Positions 21,005-23,422 of a stretch of DNA of 23,422 bases are shown one piece after another. Made by a program: the position numbers and the translations under genes. The notes below the pieces were generated by a model that made no database searches, had not been told where the DNA came from, and was given only the letters and a program-made list of their open reading frames with translations. Source of the stretch: Aldersonia sp036524855 (GTDB lineage: Bacteria; Actinomycetota; Actinomycetes; Mycobacteriales; Mycobacteriaceae); assembly GCA_036524855.1 (NCBI GenBank), contig DATDBL010000017.1, forward strand, positions 1 through 23,422. The letters run 5' to 3'. Position 1 is the first letter of the stretch. Each line of letters opens with the position of its first letter.

Positions 21005-22390
21005 TCACGAGCACGCATCGAGCAGTTCCTCCATCGATTCTCCGATCAGCGCGGTGACGACGTCGACATCGGCCATGGCGTCGCGGTCGGCGTTGAAACC
21101 GTAGTAGACCCTGCCGTCGTAGGAGGTGATTCCGATGCTCAGCGCTTGATTGCGCAACAGCGGCGACACCGGATACATCTCCAGCATCCGCGAGCCGCCG
21201 ACGTACATCGGCACCTGTGGCCCGGGCGCGTTGGTGATCACGAGGTTGAACGTGCGCTGCGAGAACCCCGCCGCGGCCCGCACGCTCATCGCGTGCATGC
21301 TCGCCGGCGCGAACCCGGACAGTCGCACCAGGGTGCGCGCGGTGACCGGCAGTTGCAGGCTGCCCTGCGCCTTGGTGGCGTGCGCGATGTGCGAGAGCCG
21401 GATCACCGGGTTCGGCTCTCCCACCGGCAGGTCGATGAGGAACGACGTCACCGTCGACTGCGGACCGGACTCGTCGAGGTACACCGACATCGGCACCACC
21501 GCCCGCAGCGTCGTGGACCCGGTGATCGGCTCGCCGCGCGACTGCAACCAACTGCGCAGCGCGCCCGCGATGACGGCGAGGACGACGTCGTTGATCGACC
21601 CACCCGAGTGCGCGCGCACCCGGCGGTAGTCCTCGAGGTCGGTGCTGGCCATGGACACCCGACGGTTGCGGGAGGTGGTCGCGTTGAGCGGACTGGTGGG
21701 GGCCGACGACGTCGGCACGCCCAGCACCCCGACCATGCCGCTGAGCGCCTTCACCGCGGACTCCATCACCAGGCCGACCTCCTCGATCCGGCGGCGCCAC
21801 ACGGCGACACCCTCGACCGGGCGGGTCACCAGGTGGGCAAGAGCGCCGACCGCGAGCGAGACGGGCGAGGGCTCGTCGGCGGGCAGCCAGAGGTCGGCGG
21901 CGACGTCGCGGTGTTCGCTGCTGGTGTCGAGGATGACGTGCCCGATCTCGAGCGCGTCGGTGCCGTCGACGAGCGCCGCCGAGGTCTTGATGAACAACGC
22001 GACCCGGTTGCCGGCCACGGCCTCGACGAGGAACATCTCCCACAGCGGGCGGGTGGTGTCGAACGGTCGCGAGATCAGCCGGGCGACGAGATCGTGCAAC
22101 TGCTCGCGGGTGCCCGGCTTCGGCAGCGCCGAGCGCCGCACATGGTAGGTGACGTCGAAGTCGCGATCGTCGATCCACACCGGTGCGCCGAGGCCGAACG
22201 GCACCTCGCGGACCTTCATCCGATAGCGCGGCACCAGAAACAACCGTTCCTCGACCAGCTCCAGCAGCGTCTCGTAGTCCAGCGCACCGTTCGAATTGTC
22301 AAGTATGGCAAGCGATCCGATGGCAACCGGGTTCTTGCTGGACTCCAGCGAGTGGAACGTCGCGTCCTGCGGCGTCAGCCTGCTCACCAC
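21005..22390 (-). CDS. wax ester synthase/diacylglycerol acyltransferase (WS/DGAT) homologue, altered active site
   Basis: A 461-residue WS/DGAT-family protein corresponding to Rv3233c/Rv3234c (tgs3 region). Family features are RLTPQDATFHSLES, VPRYRMKVREVP, RPLWEMFLVE, GGSINDVVLAVIAGALRSWL, and NAPGPQVPMYVGG. The catalytic motif HHxxxDG is SAALVDG (residues 137-143): both histidines are replaced while D142 and G143 remain. The second histidine is the presumed catalytic base for joining acyl-CoA to an alcohol or diacylglycerol, so activity is doubtful. The GTG at 22390 has GGGGAG ten bases upstream; longer frames (to 23374) run through unrelated sequence. It precedes the Rv3231c-like gene by 15 bases. 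Confidence 0.9.
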   Translation of the reverse strand: MVSRLTPQDATFHSLESSKNPVAIGSLAILDNSNGALDYETLLELVEERLFLVPRYRMKVREVPFGLGAPVWIDDRDFDVTYHVRRSALPKPGTREQLHDLVARLISRPFDTTRPLWEMFLVEAVAGNRVALFIKTSAALVDGTDALEIGHVILDTSSEHRDVAADLWLPADEPSPVSLAVGALAHLVTRPVEGVAVWRRRIEEVGLVMESAVKALSGMVGVLGVPTSSAPTSPLNATTSRNRRVSMASTDLEDYRRVRAHSGGSINDVVLAVIAGALRSWLQSRGEPITGSTTLRAVVPMSVYLDESGPQSTVTSFLIDLPVGEPNPVIRLSHIAHATKAQGSLQLPVTARTLVRLSGFAPASMHAMSVRAAAGFSQRTFNLVITNAPGPQVPMYVGGSRMLEMYPVSPLLRNQALSIGITSYDGRVYYGFNADRDAMADVDVVTALIGESMEELLDACS

Positions 22391-22557
22391 GGTGTCGCTG
22401 CTCCCCTCTGTCGACGGTGCTGGTCCTTGCTCGTCCACACGATATGGGTTCGCCTCGACGGTCCGCGACCCGAGTCGGAACCGTGCGGTGCGCCGCGGCG
22501 TCAGTTCGAGCAACGAAGTCCCGCGACATCGAGGTGAGTCCAGATGAGCGAGCGCAG

Positions 22558-23103
22558 ATGACCGATCCCGTACCCGTACCCGCGCGGAAACCACGTTCGC
22601 TGCTGAGCCGGGCACCGCGCACCGAACCCGTCCTCGAGGTACGCGGCGGCGGTGTCGACACCCCAGGTGGTCTGGTGGCGGCGTTGCACGCGCCGCGGGG
22701 CGGTCCGCACAGCGGCCGTCGCGCGCGGGCACCGCTGCCGGAACCGAAACCGGTGGACCTGGTCGGCGTCGACGGCACGGCCGCGGCGCAGCGCTTCGCC
22801 GAGCACGCGATGCGTCTCGTACTCGAGGTCCTCGACCGGCGCCGGCCGCCCGAACATCTGCGCGCGGTGGCGGAACCGGCGCTGATAGACATGGTGCGGG
22901 TGGTGTCGCTCGGCGGCGCCCCGGGCGGCGGCCTCGGCGCAGCACGGTTGCTCCGGGTGCACCTACGGCCGGCGACGCCGCGGATCGTCGAGGTGTTCGG
23001 CAACTACGAACGCGGTCCCCGCGTGTTCGCGGTCGCCGGCCGCATCGTCGCCGCGAAGAAGCCGCCGCACGCCTGGCGGATCGAGGCGCTGCACATCGCG
23101 TAG
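22558..23103 (+). CDS. Rv3235 family protein
   Basis: A 181-residue Ala/Arg/Pro-rich protein. The N-terminal third is low complexity (DPVPVPARKPRS, APRGGPHSGRRARAPLPEPKP). The C-terminal part is the conserved domain, with GTAAAQRFAEHAMRLVLEVLDRRRPPEHLRAVAEPALIDMVR, then RLLRVHLRPATPRIVEVFGNYERGPRVFAVAGRI and WRIEALHIA. The domain is found in Mycobacteriales beside secA and is of unknown function. ATG 22558 or the GTG at 22534 could be the start. It diverges from the wax ester synthase homologue and converges on secA. Confidence 0.83.
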   Translation: MTDPVPVPARKPRSLLSRAPRTEPVLEVRGGGVDTPGGLVAALHAPRGGPHSGRRARAPLPEPKPVDLVGVDGTAAAQRFAEHAMRLVLEVLDRRRPPEHLRAVAEPALIDMVRVVSLGGAPGGGLGAARLLRVHLRPATPRIVEVFGNYERGPRVFAVAGRIVAAKKPPHAWRIEALHIA

Positions 23104-23120
23104 GGTGCCCCGCTCGACCG

Positions 23121-23422
23121 CTACTTCCGCTTCTTCGACTTCGGCGCCTTGCGCTGTGGTTTGGCCTGTGTGCGCGCCGCCTCGCGACGCTCACGACGGG
23201 TGCCCGATCCGCCCGCGGCCTCCGCCGCGCCGGCCGCCTCTGCGGACCTGCGGACGCTGGCGTGGCCGCCCTCGTCGGGGCCGGTGTAGGTGAGTCGGCT
23301 GGGTTCCTCGTCGTCGAGTCCCTTGGCGCGCAGGGCCGCCGGGGCGGGGGCCGTCGGGGCAGGGGCCGCGGCACGTTCGGCCACGGCCTCCCCGGTGTGC
23401 AGCGGCGCAGGCGCAGCGGTCT
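23121..23422 (-). CDS. secA: SecA translocase ATPase, C-terminal tail (partial)
   Basis: The frame is open to the window edge, so only the last 99 or so residues are seen and the ATPase motor lies outside. The visible part is the variable linker (ALRAKGLDDEEPSRLTYTGPDEGGH) and a basic tail (RRERREAARTQAKPQRKAPKSKKRK), typical of actinobacterial SecA1, which lacks the zinc-binding C-terminal domain of other SecA proteins. LTYTGP is the best family marker. The neighbour Rv3235-like gene supports it, although in M. tuberculosis secA1 is a few genes further on. Confidence 0.75.
   Translation of the reverse strand, partial: TAAPAPLHTGEAVAERAAAPAPTAPAPAALRAKGLDDEEPSRLTYTGPDEGGHASVRRSAEAAGAAEAAGGSGTRRERREAARTQAKPQRKAPKSKKRK

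Noticed and set aside
22391..23374. N-terminal extension of the wax ester synthase frame
   Set aside because: It is antisense to the Rv3235-family gene and arginine-rich; homologues start near RLTPQDATFH and a good ribosome site precedes the GTG at 22390.
1..23422. tRNA or rRNA genes
   Set aside because: No cloverleaf-like segments or conserved rRNA stretches were noticed in any intergenic gap, and the gaps are mostly too short.

Overview
The window is GC-rich actinobacterial chromosome with nearly every base coding. Gene content and order closely follow the Mycobacterium tuberculosis Rv3212 to Rv3235 neighbourhood: Rv3212-like propeller protein, ParA-like ATPase, acid phosphatase, acetyltransferase, membrane protein, lipid kinase, whiB1, pdtaS, biotinyl domain, bL37, rshA/sigH, YbaK, SRAP protein, aroA, rsgA, desA3 and its reductase, Rv3231c, wax ester synthase, Rv3235, then the end of secA. 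This places it in the Mycobacteriales. The wax ester synthase, the doubled acyl-CoA desaturase and the absence of entC and ppk2 fit Rhodococcus or a close relative better than Mycobacterium. The genus is an inference.

Layout. 1-4334: conserved housekeeping genes, including a ParA-like ATPase, a histidine phosphatase overlapping a GNAT gene, and a diacylglycerol-kinase-like gene. 4335-8635: a regulatory block. It holds whiB1 with a CRP-type site upstream and a strong terminator, the sensor kinase pdtaS, a 71-residue biotinyl protein, the 24-residue ribosomal protein bL37, and sigH-rshA behind what looks like a SigH-type promoter. 8651-9934: a Thr/Pro-rich exported protein and the SRAP DNA-crosslink repair protein. 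9935-11844: an accessory insertion between the SRAP gene and aroA, with a toxin-antitoxin pair whose toxin is frameshifted, a DUF4262 gene and a cluster of stem-loop repeats. 11845-14099: aroA overlapping rsgA, the latter apparently starting at CTG. 14104-15814: a divergent TetR regulator and membrane protein with paired operators, closed by a perfect 14-bp terminator stem.

15872-23422: a lipid block. A flavin/[2Fe-2S] reductase (19288-20406) is co-transcribed with one acyl desaturase (18024-19262). A paralogous desaturase (15872-17197) has its own promoter, and the two promoters carry the same 15-bp-period operator. Between the desaturases is a free-standing LeuA regulatory domain. It is preceded by a leaderless ten-residue leader peptide (MTRGLLVAHP) and a stem that would hide its ribosome binding site, a pattern suggesting leucine-responsive translational attenuation. 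A wax ester synthase homologue follows whose catalytic HHxxxDG motif reads SAALVDG.

The best candidates for something new are the leucine-type attenuator on the orphan LeuA domain, the operator shared by the two desaturase units, and the His-less wax ester synthase homologue.
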